Source: Bacteroidetes bacterium 43-16 (lineage in GTDB: Bacteria; Bacteroidota; Bacteroidia; Chitinophagales; Chitinophagaceae). From it: 64,000 nt of DNA. The position numbers and the translations under genes were made by a program. Shown piece after piece: positions 18,314-26,236 of the stretch. Within the stretch, counting starts at the first letter, position 1. Each line of letters opens with the position of its first letter. The stretch is from positions 62,001 to 126,000 of the forward strand of contig MKTB01000003.1 in the NCBI GenBank assembly GCA_001897525.1, written 5' to 3'. The notes under the pieces were generated by a model. The model had not been told where the DNA came from, searched no databases, and worked only from the letters and a program-made list of their open reading frames with translations.

Positions 18314-18550
18314 AATCTAAATTGGTTTTAAAGATGAAAAATTAAATATCATCCTGTATTAAAAGGTATTGCTTTAAAATTTGACCGATCAACCGGATGA
18401 TAGATATATCAAATATCTAATATTAAGTAATCATACACAATACTGGATTTCCCGTATTTTAATACTGTTAAGCCAACTGAAAACGATCTTCATCAAGAAA
18501 CTCTTTACAAAAAATAAACATTTGAAATATCATAAGCTGAAAATATTTTT

Positions 18551-18558
18551 TACATTTG
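18551..18558 (+). promoter_or_regulatory. -7 box TACATTTG before the DUF6660 gene
   Basis: TACATTTG fits TAnnTTTG and ends 8 bases before the ATG at 18567, so a transcript would be nearly leaderless. No TTG at the usual distance. Confidence 0.35.
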
Positions 18559-18566
18559 TACCATCA

Positions 18567-18899
18567 ATGAAATGGTTGGTGATCATATGGACCTTTTACC
18601 TGGTAGCAATTTCCATGCTGCCTTGCAGCGATTACAGCAATCGCTGTGAAGATCGTCCGCTCACCACCCAAACCAGCAACCAGGAACATGACCACAACCG
18701 GGATAGCGATGACAGTTGCACCCCTTTTTGCCATTGCTCCTGCTGCAGTATCAGTATCGCGTTTACCGATGTAAGCATCGTGCCGCACCTGGAAAAAACC
18801 AGCCCCTCATTTTTCGCCAAAAAACTCTTTTGGAATAACGATTTCTTTGTTTCCGCTTACTCCGGGAATATCTGGCAACCGCCACGAATTAATGCTTAA
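18567..18899 (+). CDS. DUF6660-type small exported protein
   Basis: 110 residues from the ATG at 18567. The frame stays open upstream to 18381, but that extension reads as low-complexity intergenic sequence. The N-terminus MKWLVIIWTFYLVAISMLPC is a signal helix with a Cys at its end. Then comes a His/Asp/Cys-rich segment, EHDHNRDSDDSCTPFCHCSCCS, typical of the DUF6660 family that precedes CzcA-type pumps in many Bacteroidota. The clustered Cys and His suggest metal binding in the periplasm. It lies 137 bases before the RND pump gene on the same strand, probably in one operon. Confidence 0.75.
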   Translation: MKWLVIIWTFYLVAISMLPCSDYSNRCEDRPLTTQTSNQEHDHNRDSDDSCTPFCHCSCCSISIAFTDVSIVPHLEKTSPSFFAKKLFWNNDFFVSAYSGNIWQPPRINA

Positions 18900-19036
18900 T
18901 TTTTAAGGGAGTCTTGTGCCCATGTCAGCTGCCCTACAGCTTTCATAGGCTTACAGACCTTTCTTTCCTGTGCTGATCACTTAACCCGATCAGCCTGCTA
19001 TCCTATTATTTCAAGCATTAATTCAATCCCAATATT

Positions 19037-22000
19037 GTGTTAGATAATATTATAAAATTCAGTATCAGGAATAAGATCATTATAGGCTTTATGACCTTGA
19101 TACTTATCATCTGGGGCGGCTGGAGTGCCACTAAACTCCCTATTGATGCCGTACCCGATATTACAAATAACCAGGTGCAGATCTTTACCGCCTGCCCTAC
19201 CCTGGCCGGCCAGGAGGTAGAGCAACTGGTGACCTTCCCGATTGAACAAAGCATTGCTACCGTTCCTAAAATAGAGGAGATCAGGAGTATCTCACGCTTT
19301 GGCCTGTCTGTGATCACCGTCGTTTTCAAAGAAGAAGTAGATATCTATTTTGCCCGTCAACTGATCAACGAGCGGCTCAAAGAAGCAGTAGACCAGATAC
19401 CGGCAGGCATAGGTACACCGGAAATGGCCCCGGTGAGCACGGGCCTGGGCGAAGTGTATCAATACATCATCCACCCCAAAAAAGGCAGCGAAAAAAAGTA
19501 CAATGCCAAAGACCTGCGCACGATGCAGGACTGGATCGTTGCGCGCCAACTCTATGGCACACCGGGTATTGCAGAAGTAAACAGCTTCGGCGGAGAACTC
19601 AAACAATATGAAGTGGCCGTGAACCCGGACCAGTTGCGCGCCATGGGCGTGAGCATTCCGGACATTTTCACCGCACTTGAAAAAAACAATCAAAATACAG
19701 GAGGTGCCTATATCGACAAGAAACCGAATGCCTACTTCATCAGGGGCATCGGCCTGGCGACCTCCATAGAGGATGTAAAAAACATCGCGGTCAGGACCAA
19801 TAGCGGTGTACCCATCTTCATCAAAGACGTAGCTGATGTACGTTTCGGCAATGCTGTACGCTATGGTGCACTTACCTATAATGGTGAGGTGGATGCCGTG
19901 GGCGGTGTAGTCATGATGCTGAAAGGAGAGAACAGTAATGAAGTGGTCAAGCGGATCAAGGAAAAACTACCCACTATCCAGCAATCCCTGCCGGCAGATG
20001 TGGTCATAGAGCCTTACCTGGACCGTACAGACCTGGTGGGCAGGGCCATCAGCACGGTAGAAAAAAACCTGATTGAAGGGGCCTTGATCGTGATCTTTGT
20101 ACTGGTCTTGTTCCTAGGCAACTTGCGTGCAGGACTCATCGTGGCTTCAGCCATACCCCTGGCCTTACTCTTTGCCCTCGGCATGATGCACGTATTCGGG
20201 GTGAGCGCCAACCTGATGAGCCTGGGCGCTATTGACTTCGGACTCATCGTAGACGGAGCGGTGATCGTGGTGGAAGCTACCATGCACCACCTCGGGCTGC
20301 GTAAATCGATGAAAAAGCTCAGCCAGGAGGAAATGGATGAAGAAGTATTTGTATCTGCCTCCAAAATACGGACCAGTGCTGCCTTCGGGGAGATCATCAT
20401 CCTGATCGTATATATCCCGATCCTTACCCTGGTAGGGGTGGAAGGCAAGATGTTCCGCCCTATGGCACAAACCGTGGGCTTTGCCATATTCGGCGCACTC
20501 ATCTTATCGCTGACCTACATACCTATGATGTGTGCTTTATTCCTTTCTAAAAAACCCATCACTAAAAAAACCTTTAGTGATAAGATGATGGAAAAACTGC
20601 AGCAATGGTACCAGCCTTTATTGCAAAAAGCAATCAAAATAAAATACATATTGGTCAGCATTACGATCGGTGTATTTGCATTAGCACTCTTCTTCTTCAG
20701 CAGGATGGGTGGTGAATTTATTCCGCAACTGCAGGAAGGTGACTTTGCCTACCACTGCATCCTGCCACAAGGCAGCTCGCTGAGCCAGAGTATAGAAACC
20801 TCTATGCAGGCCTCGCGCCTCATCAAAGAGTTTGATGAAGTAAAAATGGTAGTGGGCAAAACGGGTGCTGCCGAGGTACCTACCGATCCTATGCCGCCCG
20901 AAGCTACGGACCTTATGGTGGTCTTAAAGCCGGAAAAAGAATGGAAGTCGGGACGTACTTATAATGAACTAGCCGATGCCATCATGGAAAAGCTGGAAGT
21001 CATACCCGGTGTGTTCTTCGAAAAAAACCAACCCATACAGATGCGTTTCAACGAGCTGATGACGGGTGTACGCCAGGATGTGGCGGTGAAAATATTCGGT
21101 GAAAACATCGATACCCTGGCAGGTTACGCACAACGTGTAGCGGAGGTGATACAATCTGTACAGGGAGCTACCTCGCCACAGATAGAGCGCGTAAGCGGCC
21201 TGCCGCAGATCAATATTGAATATGACCGGACGCGGATCGCCAATTATGGCCTGACGATACAGGATGTGAACGATGTGGTGAGCACAGCTTTTGCCGGTCG
21301 CAGTACCGGGCAGATCTACGAAAATGAAAGAAGATTTGACCTGGTAGTAAGACTGGACAGTGCGCACAGGAGCAGCATGGAGGACGTGAGTAATCTAATG
21401 GTACCTACGAATACGGGCATACAGGTGCCGCTCTCCCAGGTGGCCAAAATAAGTTATAAACTGGGACCTGCACAGATAAGCCGGGAAGCCGGCAAAAGAA
21501 GGATCGTTATCGGTTTTAATGTAGCTGACAGAGATGTACAGAGTGTGGTAAAGGATATTCAAGGTAAGCTGAGTGAGCAGGTGAAGCTCCCTGCCGGGTA
21601 TTATTTCACCTATGGCGGGCAGTTTGAAAACCTGCAGAAAGCCAGCGCCCGGCTGATGATAGCCGTCCCGGTATCTCTGTTACTGATCTTTATGCTGCTC
21701 TACTTCACCTTCCATTCGTTCAAGCAGGCACTGCTGATCTTTACCGCCATTCCTATGAGCGCCATTGGTGGTGTATTTGCTTTAATGCTGCGCGGTATGC
21801 CCTTCAGCATCAGTGCGGGCATCGGTTTCATTGCCCTGTTTGGTGTAGCCGTATTGAACGGTATTGTGTTGATCGGGACGTTCAATCAATTGCAGAAAGA
21901 AGGCGTGACCGATCTCTTCCAAAGGGTAAAAGAAGGCACTTTAACGAGATTAAGGCCTGTATTGATGACTGCCATGGTGGCCTCTTTCGGCTTTTTACCA

Positions 22001-23350
22001 ATGGCCATTAGTACCAGTGCAGGTGCTGAGGTACAGAAACCACTGGCTACCGTTGTGATCGGCGGATTGATCACGGCTACTTTCCTCACGCTGTTTGTAC
22101 TGCCTTTATTATATATCATTTTCAATTCAACTATAAAACTGAAAGGAGGCACAGGGATGAAAACAGCCACCATAAGTGTTTTGCTTTTCTTATGCATAGG
22201 TAAGCTCTCGGCACAGACAAGGATCTCTATAGATACGGCCATTGGCAGGGCTGTTACGCAAAACCAACAGCTTGGCATCAATGCATCGGAGATCAAGAGT
22301 GCCCGGATGAATGCAAAAACGGCCAATGATATACCTAAGACGGGCCTGTTTGCAGAGAATGAAGACCTGCGCCCTACCGATCATAATGGTATCCTGAAAA
22401 TAGGTATTTCGCAAAGTATTGCCTGGCCGGGATTGTATGCAGCCCGGAAAAACTACCTGCAGGAGCAGCTAAAGTATGCAGAGTTGAATACAGCGGTGGT
22501 ACAGGCTGCTATCAAAAGGGATGTACGCGCTACTTATTACCAGCTTTGGTATTTCCAGGACAAGCAATTGCTCTTATCCGGCCTCGACAGTATATATGCT
22601 AACCTGTTCAAAGCTACGGAGCTAAGGGTAAGAACGGGAGACGTGCCTAAGCTGGACCAGATCGCAGCAGCAGCAAGGATGAAGGAACTGCAGGCATTGA
22701 TAGAGCAGAATCGAAAAGATATGCTCGTGCAACAACAGCAGTTAATGGTCCTGCTGAACCAGAATGAATGGCTGCTGCCCCTGTCTGCTCCATTGGAGAA
22801 AGTTCAATTTTCCCTGGAAGGCAGCACGGTCCCTCACCCATTGATCGGCCTGCAACAACAAAAGGTACAGGTCGCTGGGGCTAATGTAAGTGTGCAACGT
22901 AATGCCAACAGGCCGGAGTTCTCCGGCAGGGTCTTCAGCCAGCGGCTTTGGGGCGCTCCCGACCCTTTTACCGGGTTTTCGGTGACGGCCTCTTTCCCGG
23001 TATTCGGGATCAGTGCCAACCGGCATAGAGTCAAAGCGGCAGCAGCAGAGCTGGAGGTACAGGAAAAAACGCTGAACTACCAGGAGCAGACTTTAAACAG
23101 GCAACGCCAATCTGCTCTGACAGAAATTGAAAAAAACAGCGCGCTGCTCAGCTTCTATGAAACATCAGGCTTGCAACAGGCAGAGGAGATCATCAAAGCC
23201 GCTACCCTGAGCTATAAAGCCGGGGAAATAAGCTTTGCAGAGCTGGGACAGTTCCTGGGACAGGCAATAGGCATCCGTCAGAACTATTTAGAAGTGCTGA
23301 ATACCTATAACCAGTCTGCCATTCAATTCAACTACTTTAACCAACAATAA
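19037..23350 (+). CDS. czcA: CzcA-type RND metal pump fused to a TolC-like channel
   Basis: 1437 residues from a GTG start (MLDNIIKFSIRNK, normal for CzcA). Residues 1-1040 form a heavy-metal RND pump with the usual 12-helix layout; SLGAIDFGLIVDGAVIVVE near residue 397 has the conserved acidic residues of the HME-RND class. Residues 1061-1437 form an outer membrane factor (TolC/CzcC-like; two coiled-coil hairpins). Between them, at residue 1041, a complete signal peptide begins (MKTATISVLLFLCIGKLSAQ) from an in-frame ATG at 22157. An AAAGGAGG Shine-Dalgarno site sits 7 bases upstream of that ATG. Such fusions are known in Bacteroidota. They are presumably cut by signal peptidase or also translated separately. 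Expected substrate: Zn, Co, Cd or Cu(I). Confidence 0.9.
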   Translation: MLDNIIKFSIRNKIIIGFMTLILIIWGGWSATKLPIDAVPDITNNQVQIFTACPTLAGQEVEQLVTFPIEQSIATVPKIEEIRSISRFGLSVITVVFKEEVDIYFARQLINERLKEAVDQIPAGIGTPEMAPVSTGLGEVYQYIIHPKKGSEKKYNAKDLRTMQDWIVARQLYGTPGIAEVNSFGGELKQYEVAVNPDQLRAMGVSIPDIFTALEKNNQNTGGAYIDKKPNAYFIRGIGLATSIEDVKNIAVRTNSGVPIFIKDVADVRFGNAVRYGALTYNGEVDAVGGVVMMLKGENSNEVVKRIKEKLPTIQQSLPADVVIEPYLDRTDLVGRAISTVEKNLIEGALIVIFVLVLFLGNLRAGLIVASAIPLALLFALGMMHVFGVSANLMSLGAIDFGLIVDGAVIVVEATMHHLGLRKSMKKLSQEEMDEEVFVSASKIRTSAAFGEIIILIVYIPILTLVGVEGKMFRPMAQTVGFAIFGALILSLTYIPMMCALFLSKKPITKKTFSDKMMEKLQQWYQPLLQKAIKIKYILVSITIGVFALALFFFSRMGGEFIPQLQEGDFAYHCILPQGSSLSQSIETSMQASRLIKEFDEVKMVVGKTGAAEVPTDPMPPEATDLMVVLKPEKEWKSGRTYNELADAIMEKLEVIPGVFFEKNQPIQMRFNELMTGVRQDVAVKIFGENIDTLAGYAQRVAEVIQSVQGATSPQIERVSGLPQINIEYDRTRIANYGLTIQDVNDVVSTAFAGRSTGQIYENERRFDLVVRLDSAHRSSMEDVSNLMVPTNTGIQVPLSQVAKISYKLGPAQISREAGKRRIVIGFNVADRDVQSVVKDIQGKLSEQVKLPAGYYFTYGGQFENLQKASARLMIAVPVSLLLIFMLLYFTFHSFKQALLIFTAIPMSAIGGVFALMLRGMPFSISAGIGFIALFGVAVLNGIVLIGTFNQLQKEGVTDLFQRVKEGTLTRLRPVLMTAMVASFGFLPMAISTSAGAEVQKPLATVVIGGLITATFLTLFVLPLLYIIFNSTIKLKGGTGMKTATISVLLFLCIGKLSAQTRISIDTAIGRAVTQNQQLGINASEIKSARMNAKTANDIPKTGLFAENEDLRPTDHNGILKIGISQSIAWPGLYAARKNYLQEQLKYAELNTAVVQAAIKRDVRATYYQLWYFQDKQLLLSGLDSIYANLFKATELRVRTGDVPKLDQIAAAARMKELQALIEQNRKDMLVQQQQLMVLLNQNEWLLPLSAPLEKVQFSLEGSTVPHPLIGLQQQKVQVAGANVSVQRNANRPEFSGRVFSQRLWGAPDPFTGFSVTASFPVFGISANRHRVKAAAAELEVQEKTLNYQEQTLNRQRQSALTEIEKNSALLSFYETSGLQQAEEIIKAATLSYKAGEISFAELGQFLGQAIGIRQNYLEVLNTYNQSAIQFNYFNQQ
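22142..22159 (+). promoter_or_regulatory. Internal Shine-Dalgarno and ATG within the pump-channel fusion
   Basis: AAAGGAGG at 22142-22149 is followed after 7 bases by ATG at 22157. The ATG is in frame with the fusion and starts a textbook signal peptide. Strong SD sites are rare in this phylum. It may allow the channel half to be made as its own protein. Confidence 0.5.
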
Positions 23351-23357
23351 AGACAAC

Positions 23358-24668
23358 ATGAATATCATCATAAAAATATCTTTAGCCCTTACATTGATCT
23401 CCTTATTGAATAGTTGCGGAGCGAAACATGAAGCAGGAGACGGGCATAATCACGGGGCGGAAACAAGCAAAAAAGAACCGGAGGAAGCAGCCGGTCACGA
23501 GGAGGCCCCGGCTACGATCACCTCGCTTACCGAAGCGCAGATAAAAGCTACCGGCATTACTTTAGGGAATATCGAATATAAAAACCTTACTGCGATCATT
23601 AAAGCAAACGGCGCATTAAGGGTGCCCAATAACAATAAGGCAAATGCTACGTCACTTTATGGCGGGGTGATTAAAACACTCAAAGTACAGCTGGGCGATT
23701 ATGTACAGAAAGGGCAGGTCATAGCGACAATAGAAAATCCGCAATTCATACAGCTGCAGGAAGAGTACCTCACCCTGGGCAGCAGGATCACACTGGCTGA
23801 GCAGGAAATGCAGCGGCAAAGGGAACTGAACGAAGGTAATGCAGGGGCCACAAAGAACCTGCAGAGCGCTACTGCGGAGCTCAATGCCTTGCGCACCCGC
23901 AAAGCTTCTTTACAAAAGCAGATACAGCTGATGGGCATTAACCCGAATAAGATCAGCACCTCCAACCTGCAATCGGCTTTATTGGTCACCAGCCCGGTGA
24001 ACGGTACGGTGAGCAATGAGTTTGCCAAGATCGGCAGCTATGTAGACGTTTCTTCCCCGGTAGTAGAGATCGTAGATAATGGTTTACTGCACCTGGATCT
24101 GCAGATCTTTGAGCGCGACCTCCCTTATGTGAAGGAAGGACAAACCGTGAACTTTATCCTGACCAATAATCCTTCGGTTACCTATACTGCGAAGGTGTTC
24201 AAGATCGGTTCTTCTTTTGAAAATGAAAGCAAGACCATTGCGGTTCACTGTACGGTAACGGGCAATAAAAAAGGCCTGATCGACGGGATGAACATTACGG
24301 GCATGATCAGTGCAGAAAATGCCGTAGTACCGGCATTACCTAATGAAGCCATTGTAGAGGCGGACGGTAAGTTCTATATTTTCGTGCAGACAGCAAAGGA
24401 GGCAGAGGGAGTACATGATGATCACGACCATACGCATGATGAAGGGGAAGCCGGCCATGAACATAAAAATGAAGCGGAAGCCGGTGCTCATGCAAAGGAG
24501 CAGCAAAGTATCAATTTTGAAAAGATCGAGGTAGCAAAGGGTGTTTCTGACATGGGCTATACGGCCATCACACCGGTTACAGGCTTAGCTAAAGATACCA
24601 AAGTAGTGACCAAAGGTGCCTTCTTCATCAATGCGAAATTGAGCAACACCGGAGGACATGAACATTAA
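23358..24668 (+). CDS. czcB: CzcB-like RND periplasmic adaptor lipoprotein
   Basis: 436 residues with a lipobox near residue 20 (SLLNSC). An HNH/His-rich N-terminal stretch (GDGHNHG) precedes the adaptor core: a lipoyl half (GGVIKTLKVQLGDYVQKGQ), a coiled-coil hairpin around residues 120-200, the second lipoyl half (LVTSPVNGTVS), and a beta-barrel. Near residues 352-385 a His/Asp/Glu-rich insertion (DDHDHTHDEGEAGHEHK) may bind or sense metal. It starts 7 bases after the fused pump gene and its last 11 bases overlap the next gene, so all are co-transcribed. It joins the inner-membrane pump and the outer channel. Confidence 0.92.
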   Translation: MNIIIKISLALTLISLLNSCGAKHEAGDGHNHGAETSKKEPEEAAGHEEAPATITSLTEAQIKATGITLGNIEYKNLTAIIKANGALRVPNNNKANATSLYGGVIKTLKVQLGDYVQKGQVIATIENPQFIQLQEEYLTLGSRITLAEQEMQRQRELNEGNAGATKNLQSATAELNALRTRKASLQKQIQLMGINPNKISTSNLQSALLVTSPVNGTVSNEFAKIGSYVDVSSPVVEIVDNGLLHLDLQIFERDLPYVKEGQTVNFILTNNPSVTYTAKVFKIGSSFENESKTIAVHCTVTGNKKGLIDGMNITGMISAENAVVPALPNEAIVEADGKFYIFVQTAKEAEGVHDDHDHTHDEGEAGHEHKNEAEAGAHAKEQQSINFEKIEVAKGVSDMGYTAITPVTGLAKDTKVVTKGAFFINAKLSNTGGHEH

Positions 24669-25284
24669 TCTAAAATTATTTTCCATGAGCTTTTTACAAT
24701 TATATCTGCCCCTGTATTTTATCGCTTATTTAACGCTGGCATTTATCTGGCCCAGCTACAGGACGTACCGGCAAACGGGCATTAACCCGGTTACTTTTGG
24801 CAAGACAGACAATGCGCATGATTACATTGGCCGGGTGATGAAATTACTGATCGTTTTATTGATGGTGAGCATTATCATCTTTTCATTTATTCCCTCCCGG
24901 TACACTTACCTGGGGCCAATAACCGTGCTGGAGCAAGCGGCTTGTTTCTATACAGGATTAATCCTGATGCACCTGTCTCTTATATGGATTGCTGTGGCAC
25001 AATACCAGATGAACAAGAGCTGGCGCATCGGTATTGATGAGGTACATAAAACGGAATTAATCACCCGGGGGTTGTTCCGGTACAGCAGAAATCCTATATT
25101 TTTGGGTATGATAGTGAGTGTATCCGGTGTGTTTCTCGTCTTGCCCAATACGCTTACTTTCTGTATTTTGTTCAGTACTTATTTCATTATTCATATACAG
25201 ATAAGACTGGAAGAAGCATTCCTGGTGCAGCAGCACCCCGAAGCCTATAAGCAGTACAAAACGCATACCAGAAGGATATTGTAA
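24658..25284 (+). CDS. CzcN-like isoprenylcysteine methyltransferase family membrane protein
   Basis: 208 residues with five or so hydrophobic helices. The C-terminal part carries RGLFRYSRNPIFLGM and, near the end, EEAFLVQQHPEAYKQYK, which are the hallmarks of the ICMT/PEMT membrane methyltransferase family. A family member, CzcN, accompanies the czc efflux genes in Cupriavidus, which fits this position after the adaptor. Bacteria lack farnesylated proteins, so the substrate is unknown. The first Met overlaps the adaptor's stop; a second possible start is Met 10 (MSFLQLYLP, at 24685). Co-transcription with the pump genes is very likely. Confidence 0.85.
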   Translation: MNINLKLFSMSFLQLYLPLYFIAYLTLAFIWPSYRTYRQTGINPVTFGKTDNAHDYIGRVMKLLIVLLMVSIIIFSFIPSRYTYLGPITVLEQAACFYTGLILMHLSLIWIAVAQYQMNKSWRIGIDEVHKTELITRGLFRYSRNPIFLGMIVSVSGVFLVLPNTLTFCILFSTYFIIHIQIRLEEAFLVQQHPEAYKQYKTHTRRIL

Positions 25285-25307
25285 AGCATCATTTAAAAAC
25301 TGTTTTT

Positions 25308-26189
25308 ATGTTATTAAATCGCAGTATATCTATTTTGTATTTCCTCAACCTGATCAAATGGCAGATTGTGCTTGTCACCGCCTTTGCAGTGGCTATAGGT
25401 TTTTTACACCTGCTCCCGGAATTTAAAGGGGTATCTGTCCCTTTGAATATGCTTACCTTAATGGGTACGATTGTATCTATTCTGCTGGCATTCCGCACCT
25501 CCCAGTCTTATGAACGCTGGTGGGAAGCCCGGGTGATCTGGGGCGCTATTGTCAATGATTCCCGCACGCTGATCCGGCACGTGATTCAATTCTTACCGGT
25601 AAGCGAACAGGAGGAACGCAAGGCCTTTGCCGACCGGCAGATCATTTTTGTATTTGCACTAGGGGAATCTTTAAGAAAATTACGCTTTTCACCCGAAGTA
25701 GCTGCCTATACCAAATTTCATAGCATAGAGGCCACAAACATTCCCAATGCGCTCCTGGATGAACATTCCAGGCAGATCAGCGAACTGGCGGCGCAGGGCA
25801 AAATATCTGAATTCCAACAATTGCAATTAAACGAGGTGACGGCCCGGCTTTGTGACAGTATGGGTAAATGTGAACGGATCAAGAACACGGTATTTCCAAG
25901 TTCTTACAGTATGATCCTGCATACATTAATCTATGCCTTCACCGTGCTTCTGCCTTTTGGCCTGGATCATAACCAGTTTTTGATCGAGATCGCAATATCT
26001 ATAACCATTCCCCTGCTTTTTATAGCAGTGGAAAAAACAGCGATTATCATGCAGGACCCTTTTGAAAATTCACCGGTAGATACACCCATGACGGCGCTCG
26101 CCCAGACCATCAGCATCAATATAAGGCAGATGATGGGTGAAAAGGACGTGCCGCCTAAACCACAGCATGACCTGTATTATGAAATGTAA
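25308..26189 (+). CDS. Bestrophin-family anion channel
   Basis: 293 residues of the bestrophin/UPF0187 family. The conserved block is AFRTSQSYERWWEARVIWGAIVNDSRTL near residues 63-91. Four hydrophobic segments are visible, at about 18-34, 42-62, 203-223 and 228-247. Bacterial homologues form pentameric channels; the Klebsiella protein passes cations such as sodium, eukaryotic ones chloride. It starts 23 bases after the CzcN-like gene and ends 47 bases before the P-type ATPase, in the same transcription unit by spacing. A channel in a metal-export operon may balance charge, which is inference. Confidence 0.88.
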   Translation: MLLNRSISILYFLNLIKWQIVLVTAFAVAIGFLHLLPEFKGVSVPLNMLTLMGTIVSILLAFRTSQSYERWWEARVIWGAIVNDSRTLIRHVIQFLPVSEQEERKAFADRQIIFVFALGESLRKLRFSPEVAAYTKFHSIEATNIPNALLDEHSRQISELAAQGKISEFQQLQLNEVTARLCDSMGKCERIKNTVFPSSYSMILHTLIYAFTVLLPFGLDHNQFLIEIAISITIPLLFIAVEKTAIIMQDPFENSPVDTPMTALAQTISINIRQMMGEKDVPPKPQHDLYYEM

Positions 26190-26236
26190 AAGAGGTGTAC
26201 AGAAAGGCGTACAGCTCAACAATAAAAATTATACAC

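Noticed and set aside
22100-22160. A frameshift or assembly error joining pump and channel genes
   Set aside because: The frame is continuous with good codons, and the same fusion is known in other Bacteroidota.
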